A stretch of DNA of 16,678 nucleotides from an uncultured Verrucomicrobiota bacterium. Its GTDB lineage: Bacteria > Verrucomicrobiota > Verrucomicrobiia > Limisphaerales > UBA9464. Under the pieces are notes generated by a model, which saw only the letters and a program-made list of their open reading frames with translations, was not told the DNA's origin and ran no database searches. Positions 7,284 through 14,089 of this stretch are shown here, one piece after another; the stretch's first letter is position 1; every line of letters starts with the position of its first letter. The DNA lies in contig CAIYXO010000449.1 of assembly GCA_903930165.1 (NCBI GenBank), positions 1-16,678 on the forward strand, given 5' to 3'. The translations under genes and the position numbers were made by a program.

Positions 7284-8495
7284 ATGTCGTCCAAACTCCT
7301 CGGCCCCGTCGCCGCGCTCCTCATCCTCCTCCCGTCGCCAGGTCGGGCCGAGGAGACGAATCCGACGAAGCCGTCCGCCCCGGCCCCTGCGGCCCCGGCG
7401 GCCTCCGCGGCGACTTCAGCCCCGGTCCTGCTTGCCTTGACCAACGCCGTGGCGCTGGTGCCACCGTCCGGCGGTTGGCTGCTGCCGGACGATGCGGAGA
7501 AGGCCTACGACGAGCTGGACAAGGCCAACCGGGTGCCGCCGGCCCCGGCCGAGTGGAACACCACGCCGCCCACAGAGGAGCAGCGGAAGGAGTTCCGGAA
7601 GTCGCTGTCGGTCGCCGCGGGACAGGCCGCGGACAAGGCGAAGGAGTTCGCGCTTCGTTTCCCGTCCCATCGCAACGCGAAGTTCGCGAATTCGATCCAC
7701 CGTGAGCTGCTCAAGGCCGCGATCCAGCTCGGCGCCGAGAACCGCATCGCGGAACTCGAGGCGCTCGGGCCCGAGGAGGCCAACCCCGTCCTTTCGCCGG
7801 CCCCGAGCGCGTTCCAACTGAAGATGCAGGCGGCCGTGGCCAAGGCCCAGTCCATGCAGTCCAAGGGGCTCGAGGGCGTCCTCGATACCTTCGAGGCGGA
7901 ACTGCGCCTGATACGGAAGGAATACCCCGATGAGCAGGCCGTCTATTCGGCCATGATGGAGATCGTGCGTCTGGGCACGCCCAAGCGGGCCCGGCCCCTT
8001 GTCGAGGAGATCCTGCAGGCCACCAACGCGCATCCGGTCCTCCGGTTGCAGGCCAAGATGGCCAAATCGCGGTTCGAACGGCTCGACAAGCCCTTCGACC
8101 TCGAGTTCACCGCGCTCGACGGACGCAAGGTCAAGGTCTCCGACCTCCGCGGCAAGGTGGTGCTGCTCGACTTCTGGGCGACCTGGTGTCCGCCCTGCGT
8201 CGCCTCTGTCCCCGAACTCATCGCCCTGCACAAGCGCCTCCAGCCCCAAGGACTCGAGATCGTCGGGATCAGCGCCGACGAGGATCAGGGCGAGTTGAAG
8301 TCGTTCGTGAAGCGGGCCGGCATGTCCTGGCCCCAGTATTTCGATCCGGCCGGACGCGAGAGCCGCATGCTCGAGGACCTCGGCATCGTCCAGTATCCCA
8401 CCATGTGGCTGGTGGACCGGAAGGGCATCCTGCGCGACCTCGACGCGCATCCCGACACGGCCAAGAAGATCGAGGCCCTGCTCGCCGAGAAGTAG
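7284..8495 (+). CDS. Secreted TlpA-like thioredoxin-domain protein
   Basis: 403 aa. A signal peptide (MSSKLLGPVAALLILLPSPG, cleavage near RAEE) is followed by an Ala/Pro-rich linker, a helical region without a recognised family (about 70-265), and a C-terminal thioredoxin-fold domain of the TlpA/AhpC-TSA type (about 271-403). The domain holds the redox pair WCPPC (C302, C305) and a cis-proline at P372 (VQYPTMW), so it should be a working thiol-disulfide oxidoreductase on the periplasmic side. Such proteins reduce disulfides, including in apocytochrome c maturation; the partner here is unknown. The ATG at 7284 is preferred over 7248 because it starts at the signal peptide. It shares direction with the propeller gene and probably its transcript. 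It converges on the second DUF1501 gene. Confidence 0.92.
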   Translation: MSSKLLGPVAALLILLPSPGRAEETNPTKPSAPAPAAPAASAATSAPVLLALTNAVALVPPSGGWLLPDDAEKAYDELDKANRVPPAPAEWNTTPPTEEQRKEFRKSLSVAAGQAADKAKEFALRFPSHRNAKFANSIHRELLKAAIQLGAENRIAELEALGPEEANPVLSPAPSAFQLKMQAAVAKAQSMQSKGLEGVLDTFEAELRLIRKEYPDEQAVYSAMMEIVRLGTPKRARPLVEEILQATNAHPVLRLQAKMAKSRFERLDKPFDLEFTALDGRKVKVSDLRGKVVLLDFWATWCPPCVASVPELIALHKRLQPQGLEIVGISADEDQGELKSFVKRAGMSWPQYFDPAGRESRMLEDLGIVQYPTMWLVDRKGILRDLDAHPDTAKKIEALLAEK

Positions 8496-8649
8496 CCGGC
8501 CGGCCGGGTCTTCAGCCAACGATTCGGCCCGGGCAAAGACCGACCTCACACCAGTTCTCCAGGAAGCCTGCGAGGCGCCGGATCCGGGACCGAAAAGGCG
8601 ATCACCATCCGGTGTCCGGTCCTGCTGCGGAAAACCAGCGGTTTCCTCC

Positions 8650-8681
8650 CCGCTCCTCGGCGGCTTTGCGGCTTTGCGTGC
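8650..8681. repeat. Degenerate octamer repeat in convergent gap
   Basis: Two perfect copies of GGCTTTGC (8662-8669, 8670-8677) preceded by a partial CTCCTCGGC unit. CTTTGCGTG (8672-8680) is shared with 1713-1721. It lies in the 208-bp gap between the converging TlpA-like and DUF1501 genes, just beyond the DUF1501 stop codon. I see no convincing intrinsic terminator in that gap. A weak stem GGTCTT/AAGACC surrounds about 8508-8538. Confidence 0.55.
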
Positions 8682-8703
8682 CGATCCCTGCTGCACCGTT
8701 GGC

Positions 8704-10110
8704 TCAGGCCAGGATGCCCTTCACCACGTTCCCGGCCACGTCGGTGAGACGGAAGTCGCGGCCGGCGTGGCGGTAGGTGAGGCGTTCGTGGTCCAGCCCC
8801 ATCAGGTGCAGGATGGTGGCGTGGAAGTCGTGGACGTGGACGCCGTCCTTCGCCACGCGGATGCCGTGTTCGTCGGATTCACCGTACACCGTCCCAGGCC
8901 GTATGCCGGCGCCGGCCAGCCAGCTGGAGAAGACCCAGTGGTGGTGCTCCCGCCCCTTCGCCTCCGCGGCGGCGTTGAAGGGTGTCCGGCCGAACTCCGT
9001 GGTCCACACCACCAGCGTGTCTTCCAGCATCCCACGCCGCTTCAGGTCCTGCAGGAGGCCGGCGATCGGCTTGTCCACGTTCCGGGCCAGCGGGGTGTGG
9101 GTGAGCATGTCGCCGTGCGCGTCCCAGTTGTCGGAGGATCCCACGTCGATCAGTTCGACGAACCGCACCCCCCGCTCGGACAGCCTCCGGGCCACCAGGC
9201 ACTGCCAGGCGAAGCCCTGCGTGCTCCCGCGCTGCAACCCGTACATCTCCAGCGTCTCGTCGCTCTCCTTCGACAGGTCGAACAGCTCGGGCATCTCCAT
9301 CTGCATGCCGAACGCGGTCTCGAAGGAGCGCATCCGCGCCTGCAGCAGCGGATCGGAGTCCCGCGGCGCCAGGTGCGCGCGGTTCATCGCCGACATCGCC
9401 TCCAGCTCCATCCGCTGGAGTTCCTCCGAGGCCGAACGCCGACGCAGGTTCGCCACCGGCTCGGCTCCCGGCATCACGAGGGTTCCCTGGTGCGATCCCG
9501 GCAGGAAGTCGCTGCCCCACACCTGGCTTCCCGCGTACGGCGACTTCGGCGCGATGACCACGAACGACGGGAGGTTCCGGTTCTCCGAGCCGAGCCCGTA
9601 GCTCACCCACGAACCGATGCTCGGTCTCGCGAAGGTGAACGAGCCGGTGTGGATCCCCAGCGTCGCCTCGTAGTGGTTCGTGTGGTCCGAGGTCATCGAC
9701 CGGATCAGGCACAGGTCGTCCACGCAGCCGGCCATGTGCGGGAACAGCGCGCTGACCTCCGTCCCGCACCGCCCGTGGCGCGCGAACTCCCACTGCGGCC
9801 GCTTCACGAACATCCGGAAGTCGCCCTTCCGGCCCTGGAACTCGTCCACGGAGACCGTCTTCCCGGCGTCGGCGAACAGGCGCGGCTTCGGGTCCCAGGC
9901 ATCCACGTGCGACACGCCGCCGCTCATGTAGAGGAAGATCACCCGCTTCGCCTTCGGCGCATGGTGTGCGGCCCGCGGCTGCAGCGGATCGCGCGGACCG
10001 TCCTCGGCCAGCAGCTGCGAGACGACGCCGGGGAACAGCGACGATCCGGCGACGAGCGAGCGCACGAAGGAGCGGCGTCCCGGATCGAAGGCCCTGTGGT
10101 TGCGTGTCAT
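8704..10110 (-). CDS. DUF1501 family protein, second copy
   Basis: 468 aa with a Tat-type leader (GRRSFVRSL, residues 11-19, then a hydrophobic stretch ending near LLAED). It shares the family core with the copy at 1741-3189: KRVIFLYMSGGVSHVDAWD near the N-terminus, EFGRTP at 372-377, EHHH at 389-392, HDFH at 427-430 and the closing GRDFRLTDVAGNVVKGIL. The Gly before EFGRTP in the other two copies is Thr here (T371). The ATG at 10110 is supported by GGGAG on the minus strand about 10 nt upstream. The gap to the upstream DUF1549/DUF1553 gene is only 18 bp, so the two form an operon. The catalytic role of the family is not established. Confidence 0.94.
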   Translation of the reverse strand: MTRNHRAFDPGRRSFVRSLVAGSSLFPGVVSQLLAEDGPRDPLQPRAAHHAPKAKRVIFLYMSGGVSHVDAWDPKPRLFADAGKTVSVDEFQGRKGDFRMFVKRPQWEFARHGRCGTEVSALFPHMAGCVDDLCLIRSMTSDHTNHYEATLGIHTGSFTFARPSIGSWVSYGLGSENRNLPSFVVIAPKSPYAGSQVWGSDFLPGSHQGTLVMPGAEPVANLRRRSASEELQRMELEAMSAMNRAHLAPRDSDPLLQARMRSFETAFGMQMEMPELFDLSKESDETLEMYGLQRGSTQGFAWQCLVARRLSERGVRFVELIDVGSSDNWDAHGDMLTHTPLARNVDKPIAGLLQDLKRRGMLEDTLVVWTTEFGRTPFNAAAEAKGREHHHWVFSSWLAGAGIRPGTVYGESDEHGIRVAKDGVHVHDFHATILHLMGLDHERLTYRHAGRDFRLTDVAGNVVKGILA

Positions 10111-10128
10111 TTCCCGGTGTCTCCCTTT

Positions 10129-13100
10129 TCAGTCCACGGTGAGGAACTCGTTCGCGCCGTACAGGACCCGGGCCCAGGCGGCGAGTGCTTCCCGCGCCGG
10201 CTCCGCCGTTCCCGCGTCCAGCCGCCGACGGTAGCCATCCACGAACGCCGCCGCGCGGCGTGCCTCGTCCTCCGACGGATCCCGCCCCAGGACCGCCCGG
10301 AAGAGGCCCGTCACCGGGTCGCCGCCGGCCGCCTGCGTCCGCGCGGCGAGCGCCGCGGCATTGTCGTGGACGAACGGGTCGTTCAGGAAGAACAGCGCCT
10401 GCGTGGGCACCGTGCTGGTCCGCCGCTCCGGCGTGCTGCCGTTCGGGTCCGCCCCGTCGAACAGGGCGAGGAACCCATGTCGCCGGATCCGCTGCGTCAT
10501 CAGGTAGAGGCTCCGCCGCGTGTGCTCGTACTGGCCGAGATACGGTCCGTGCTGGGTGTAGCCCCAGGTGGTCGGCGACGGGAACGGATGCCCCGTGCCC
10601 GGGCTTTCGTCGAGGCGCCCCGAGGTGAGGAGCAGGGCGTCGCGGACCTCCTCCGCGGTCAGACGTCGCCGTGGAAACGGGGAGAAGGACTCCGCCGCGG
10701 CCACCGCCACGAACGTGGGTGCGGACTCCTGCCCGGCCGGCGCGCAGGCCGGGCATTCCGGACCTGAAGTCGGGGACGGTGCGGCGTCCGTCCCGGAGGT
10801 TGCCGCGCTGCGCTGACGGTAGGTCGCGCTGTTCACGATCAGCCGGTGCATCGCCTTCAGGGACCAGCCGGACCGACGGAACTCGGTCGCGAGGTGGTCC
10901 AGCAGCTCCGGGTGACTCGGACGTTGTCCGCGCGTCCCGAAGTCGTTCGGCGTCCGCACGAGGCCGGTCCCGAAGTGGCCGAGCCACAGCCGATTCGCCA
11001 TCACGCGGGCCGTGAGCGGATTCTCCGGCGAGGCGAGCCATTCGGCCAGCTCGCGGCGTCCGCTGCCACGGAGCCCCTCCGGCAGCACCCCGCCGCCGGC
11101 CGCCGGCAGCAACGAGCGGGGGGTGGTCCCGCCCGGACGGTCCGGTTCGCCGCGCAGCTGGATGCGGGCGTCCCGTGGAGTGCCCTCGGTGACGGCGTAC
11201 GCCATCGGGAAGGGGCCCTCGACGAGCCGACGTTCCATCTCCTGACGCAGTTCGGTCGCCTCGCGATCGAAGTCCGCCACGCGTCCCCGCAGCTCGGCCA
11301 CCCTCCGGCGCCGTTCCAATCGGACGTCGGCCAGCTCCGCCGCGGCCACGGCGGTGACGGACGGCAGCGGCGTGGGACGCACGAAGAAGTTGTCCACGTC
11401 GATGGCCGGCCGGACGCCGCCGCGATGCCCGTAGCTGTCGATGAAGGTGTAGTCGATCCGGCCATCCCAGCCCTCGGCGAAGCGCCCGTCGAACCGACGT
11501 TCCCCGCCCGCCGGGAATGGGGTCAGGGTTCCGCGCCAGGTCCGGGCCTTCAGGTCCAGGACGACGCGGACCTGGTACCAGGTCCCCACCGCGATCGGAC
11601 CCACCGCGTCGCGGGAGTCACCGCTGCGGCGGAAGAACTCCCGGCCGTTGAAGAACAGTTCCACCGCCGGTGAAGGCCCCGGTCCGTGCCCGATGTGGAA
11701 CCGCCAGGAGCCGTCGCCGCCGGCCGCCATGTCCGTCGCCCGGAAGTCGAATCCGACGTGGATCTCCGGAGCCGATTCTGCGGTCCAGGGCTTGGGCAGC
11801 GTGCGTCCGAAGCCGTCGTAGACTCCGAGGTTGCCGAGATGCAGTCCGCGTTCCCCGACGGAGGCCACGTCCGTGAACGGGCTCTGCGCCGATGCCCGCA
11901 CGCGGACCGTGGCGTTCGGCCCGGGATTCCACGGCGCCGAGGGCGGCTCGCCGTCCGTGCCGAGTTCGAAGCCGCCGTCGTCCTCGGTGAGCGTGGCCAG
12001 TTCCCGACGCGTTTCGGCCGGGTCGGGCCGTGCGGCGAGGTCGGGGAAGGATCGGGCCGCACGCGAGACCGGCGCGAACGGACGGTCCCGCACCTCGAGG
12101 TGGTCGAATGCGATGGCATCGGTCGACGCCCCGGCGGCTGGCGTGGCGGCGAGCCCGAACTCGAGCAGGCGCGGCGCGCCGGCTTCGGATCCCAGCTGGA
12201 ACGGCCCGAACGCGATGTCATCGCCCGGGCTCCCGAGGTGGCCCGAAACCGTTCCCGCCTTGGGATCCACCGAAATGCGCAGGCTCTGCCATTCGCCCGG
12301 CTTCAGGTCGCGGATCGGGAACGTTCCGGCCGCGGTGCGGAGCAGGGCCTCGTGGGAGGTGAGTTCCACGGAGACCCGCGGACGTTCCGGCGACTCGCCG
12401 ATCCAGAACCGATGCGACACGGGCGAGGACTTGGCGGCGTCCACCGCGGCGAAGCGGAAGTCCAGGTTCCCGTGCAGAGTCGCCGATCCGTCGGCGGGTG
12501 CGGCCAGGAGCGCCTGGCCGAGGCGGTAGGCGTTGGTCCCGGAGGGAACGGAGGCGCCGACCTTCCCGGAGGGATGCACGTTGCGGAACGGACTCTGGGC
12601 GTCGCCGGCCACCGCGATCGGGCCGTCGTACACCCACGGCGGCACCAGCACGCCCTTGCTGCCGCCCGCGGCCGGCGCCTGCATCTCGAAGTCGCCGTCG
12701 GTCTCGTCGAGCGACCGCAGCGTCCCACCCGGCCCGGACTTCCCGAGCGCCTCGAGCCGCGCGGCCAACGCCGCCAGACGTTCCTCGTGCGCCTGCCAGG
12801 CGGCGTGCGACTCGGACGGCGGCACCATCGGCACGAGCGCGCGGTGCTTCTGCTTCTGTTCCGATCCCGGGAAGCTGTAGCGGGTGCTCTCGAAGATGCC
12901 GTAGAGCCCGTAGTAGTCGGCGGACGAGACCGGGTCGTACTTGTGCGGATGGCACCGCGCGCAACCGAGCGTCAGGCCGAGGACCGCCTGGCCCACCGTG
13001 TCGATCGTGTCCTGCACGGTGAGGTGGTGGTAGTTCTCGGAGTCGAAACCGAAGCGCCGGGAGACGGCGATGAAGCCGGTGGCGGCGACCTTGCGGGCAT

Positions 13101-13698
13101 AGCCGTCCGCAGGGCGCTCCCGGGCCAGGATGTCGCCAGCGACCTGTTCGCGGAGGAACCGGTCGTACGGCATGTCCGCGTTGAGGGCCTCGACGACGTA
13201 GTTCCTATAGCGCCAGGCGGTGGGAACCGGGTAGTCGGCGGTCTCGCCCGCGGTGTCGGCGTAGCGCACCACGTCGAGCCAGCGACGCCCCCAATGCTCC
13301 CCGTAGCGGGGTGAGGCGAGCAGGCGTTCGACCAGGCGACCGTAGGCCTGCGGATCCGGATCGCGATCGAAGGCGTCGACCTCCACCGCACTGGGCGGCA
13401 GCCCGGTGAGGTCGTAGGCGAGCCGCCGGATCAGGGTGCGTCGGTCCGCTTCGGGCACCGGGCGGCGACCGGATTCCTCGAGGCGGGCGAGGATGAACCG
13501 GTCGAGGGAGGTCCGGCACCAGGCGGAGTCCTTCACCGATGGCGGCGCCGTGTCGCGGATGGGCTGGAAGGCCCAGTGCGGTTCCGCTCCGTTCCCAAGG
13601 TTTGCTCCACCGAGGAGACCAAGCAGAAGCCCGCCAAGACCGGCGCCGCGGCGGAGGGACGCGCGGAATCCGGCACGGGATGTGGGAATGGGCTCCAT
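10129..13698 (-). CDS. DUF1549/DUF1553 protein with two tandem beta-sandwich-like modules
   Basis: 1189 aa secreted protein. A signal peptide (about 1-38, ending near GNGAE) leads into DUF1549 (about 60-290) with LTGLPPSAVEV near 97-107 and one haem-type motif CARCH (C246, C249, H250) followed by PHKYDPVSSADYYG. Two similar inserts follow, about 334-540 and 572-775. Each opens with an acidic DFE/FEL stretch and has AQSPF (367-371; 604-608) and LHGNLDFRF- or IHVGFDFRA-like strands, suggesting duplicated LamG/concanavalin-like or carbohydrate-binding-like folds. A short coiled coil (about 783-825) leads to DUF1553 (about 880-1189), with LTARVMANRLWLGHFG at 895-910 and RRLTAEEVRDALL at 1011-1023. 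Residues about 966-1003 are an atypical Ala/Pro-rich insertion. The protein is about 200 residues longer than its paralogue at 3186-6149. It is first in an operon with the DUF1501 gene. Confidence 0.92.
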   Translation of the reverse strand: MEPIPTSRAGFRASLRRGAGLGGLLLGLLGGANLGNGAEPHWAFQPIRDTAPPSVKDSAWCRTSLDRFILARLEESGRRPVPEADRRTLIRRLAYDLTGLPPSAVEVDAFDRDPDPQAYGRLVERLLASPRYGEHWGRRWLDVVRYADTAGETADYPVPTAWRYRNYVVEALNADMPYDRFLREQVAGDILARERPADGYARKVAATGFIAVSRRFGFDSENYHHLTVQDTIDTVGQAVLGLTLGCARCHPHKYDPVSSADYYGLYGIFESTRYSFPGSEQKQKHRALVPMVPPSESHAAWQAHEERLAALAARLEALGKSGPGGTLRSLDETDGDFEMQAPAAGGSKGVLVPPWVYDGPIAVAGDAQSPFRNVHPSGKVGASVPSGTNAYRLGQALLAAPADGSATLHGNLDFRFAAVDAAKSSPVSHRFWIGESPERPRVSVELTSHEALLRTAAGTFPIRDLKPGEWQSLRISVDPKAGTVSGHLGSPGDDIAFGPFQLGSEAGAPRLLEFGLAATPAAGASTDAIAFDHLEVRDRPFAPVSRAARSFPDLAARPDPAETRRELATLTEDDGGFELGTDGEPPSAPWNPGPNATVRVRASAQSPFTDVASVGERGLHLGNLGVYDGFGRTLPKPWTAESAPEIHVGFDFRATDMAAGGDGSWRFHIGHGPGPSPAVELFFNGREFFRRSGDSRDAVGPIAVGTWYQVRVVLDLKARTWRGTLTPFPAGGERRFDGRFAEGWDGRIDYTFIDSYGHRGGVRPAIDVDNFFVRPTPLPSVTAVAAAELADVRLERRRRVAELRGRVADFDREATELRQEMERRLVEGPFPMAYAVTEGTPRDARIQLRGEPDRPGGTTPRSLLPAAGGGVLPEGLRGSGRRELAEWLASPENPLTARVMANRLWLGHFGTGLVRTPNDFGTRGQRPSHPELLDHLATEFRRSGWSLKAMHRLIVNSATYRQRSAATSGTDAAPSPTSGPECPACAPAGQESAPTFVAVAAAESFSPFPRRRLTAEEVRDALLLTSGRLDESPGTGHPFPSPTTWGYTQHGPYLGQYEHTRRSLYLMTQRIRRHGFLALFDGADPNGSTPERRTSTVPTQALFFLNDPFVHDNAAALAARTQAAGGDPVTGLFRAVLGRDPSEDEARRAAAFVDGYRRRLDAGTAEPAREALAAWARVLYGANEFLTVD
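10690..10803 (-). repeat. Palindrome-bearing in-frame insertion within DUF1553 region
   Basis: Codons about 966-1003 of the 1189-aa protein interrupt the usual passage from the TYRQ-type helix to RRLTAEE with a low-complexity Ala/Pro/Ser segment that includes ECPAC and AGQESAPT. At DNA level it centres on a perfect 9-bp inverted repeat, TGCCCGGCC (10730-10738) and GGCCGGGCA (10747-10755), with weaker pairing beyond. The paralogue has a shorter acidic DPSN-type linker at this point. This looks like a palindromic element absorbed into the reading frame, but a merely drifted linker is also possible. Confidence 0.45.
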
Positions 13699-13767
13699 CG
13701 GGGAACGTCCGAACAGTTCCGTCCCGTGCGATGGGAGTCAGGCTAAAATCCGGGGATGGATGGGGAG

Positions 13768-13789
13768 GACACGGATTCCACGGATTCCG
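13768..13789 (+). repeat. Dispersed repeat, forward arm
   Basis: GACACGGATTCCACGGATTC plus CG contains CGGATTCC twice with a 9-base period. Its reverse complement closely matches 14059-14079 (GAATTCCGTGGTATCCGTGT plus C), so the two form an inverted pair about 270 bp apart that encloses the two REP elements. Confidence 0.7.
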
Positions 13790-13793
13790 TTTC

Positions 13794-13817
13794 GTAGCCG
13801 CGGCTGCCAAGCTGCGG
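13794..13817 (+). repeat. GTAG-type REP palindrome, copy 2
   Basis: GTAG (13794-13797) followed by CCGCGGCTGCCAAGCTGCGG (13798-13817), which folds into an 8-bp stem, including one G-U pair, with a GCCA loop. Compared with the copy at 266-289, the innermost pair is T-A instead of C-G, so both arms changed together. Confidence 0.75.
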
Positions 13818-13932
13818 TCCCCAGCCGCTTCATCGCCGTTCCTCCCGCCGAAAATCGAAGATTCCCCCCGAGTTGGCGCCGGAGGCACAGAGGCCACAGA
13901 GAAGTCTGCAGTCGGCGGATCGTCCTCTGCCC

Positions 13933-13956
13933 GTAGCCGCGGCCACCAGGCCGCGG
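13933..13956 (+). repeat. GTAG-type REP palindrome, copy 3
   Basis: GTAG (13933-13936) followed by CCGCGGCCACCAGGCCGCGG (13937-13956), an 8-bp perfect stem with an ACCA loop. The G-U pair of the other two copies is a G-C pair here. It has the same orientation as copy 2, start to start 139 bp. Confidence 0.8.
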
Positions 13957-14058
13957 ACATTCGGCGTACAGTTCCTCCAGCTGAAAACCGAAAACCAGAA
14001 ACCGGGAACTTCTCCAAACCGCCCAGGCCGTCCCGGCTCCGACACCTCAAAACGCGGC

Positions 14059-14079
14059 GAATTCCGTGGTATCCGTGTC
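14059..14079 (-). repeat. Dispersed repeat, inverted arm
   Basis: GAATTCCGTGGTATCCGTGT plus C is close to the reverse complement of 13768-13789, with a few mismatches. It ends 10 bp before the end of the third DUF1501 gene at 14090. Confidence 0.65.
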
Positions 14080-14089
14080 GAACCACGGG

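Larger units (their letters stand above)
13699..14089. other. Gene-free repeat mosaic
   Basis: 391 bp between the second DUF1549/DUF1553 gene and the third DUF1501 gene, both on the minus strand. It contains an inverted pair of a duplicated-unit repeat (13768-13789 and 14059-14079), two GTAG-type REP palindromes, a 9-mer tandem CACAGAGGC/CACAGAGAA (13886-13903), and heptamers GAAAACC, GAAAACC, AGAAACC (13983-14003). Frames crossing it give only repetitive peptides. The promoter of the downstream gene should lie in about 13699-13760, but I cannot identify its boxes. Confidence 0.7.

Noticed and set aside
7416..8696. Minus-strand frame opposite the TlpA-like gene
   Set aside because: Shadow of a well-supported thioredoxin-domain gene with an intact WCPPC motif.
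10743..10760. CxxC (ECPAC) in the 1189-residue protein as a metal or redox site
   Set aside because: It lies inside the palindromic low-complexity insertion and has no supporting residues, so it is probably a by-product of the repeat.
8674..10767. Long plus-strand open frame (697 codons) opposite the second DUF1501 gene
   Set aside because: Antisense shadow caused by high GC at third codon positions. Its sequence is His/Arg/Val-rich without any domain, while the minus-strand genes are clear family members. The same applies to the plus-strand frames at 135-1565, 1825-3198, 3039-4796, 4860-6128, 11686-13314, 14066-15772 and 15345-16670.
8879..11041. 720-codon minus-strand frame crossing two genes
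   Set aside because: It runs out of frame through both the DUF1501 and DUF1549/DUF1553 genes and has only compositionally biased sequence.
13699..14089. CRISPR array, because of repeats with spacing
   Set aside because: The repeats are of several unrelated kinds with only two or three copies each, have no uniform spacers, and no cas genes are present.
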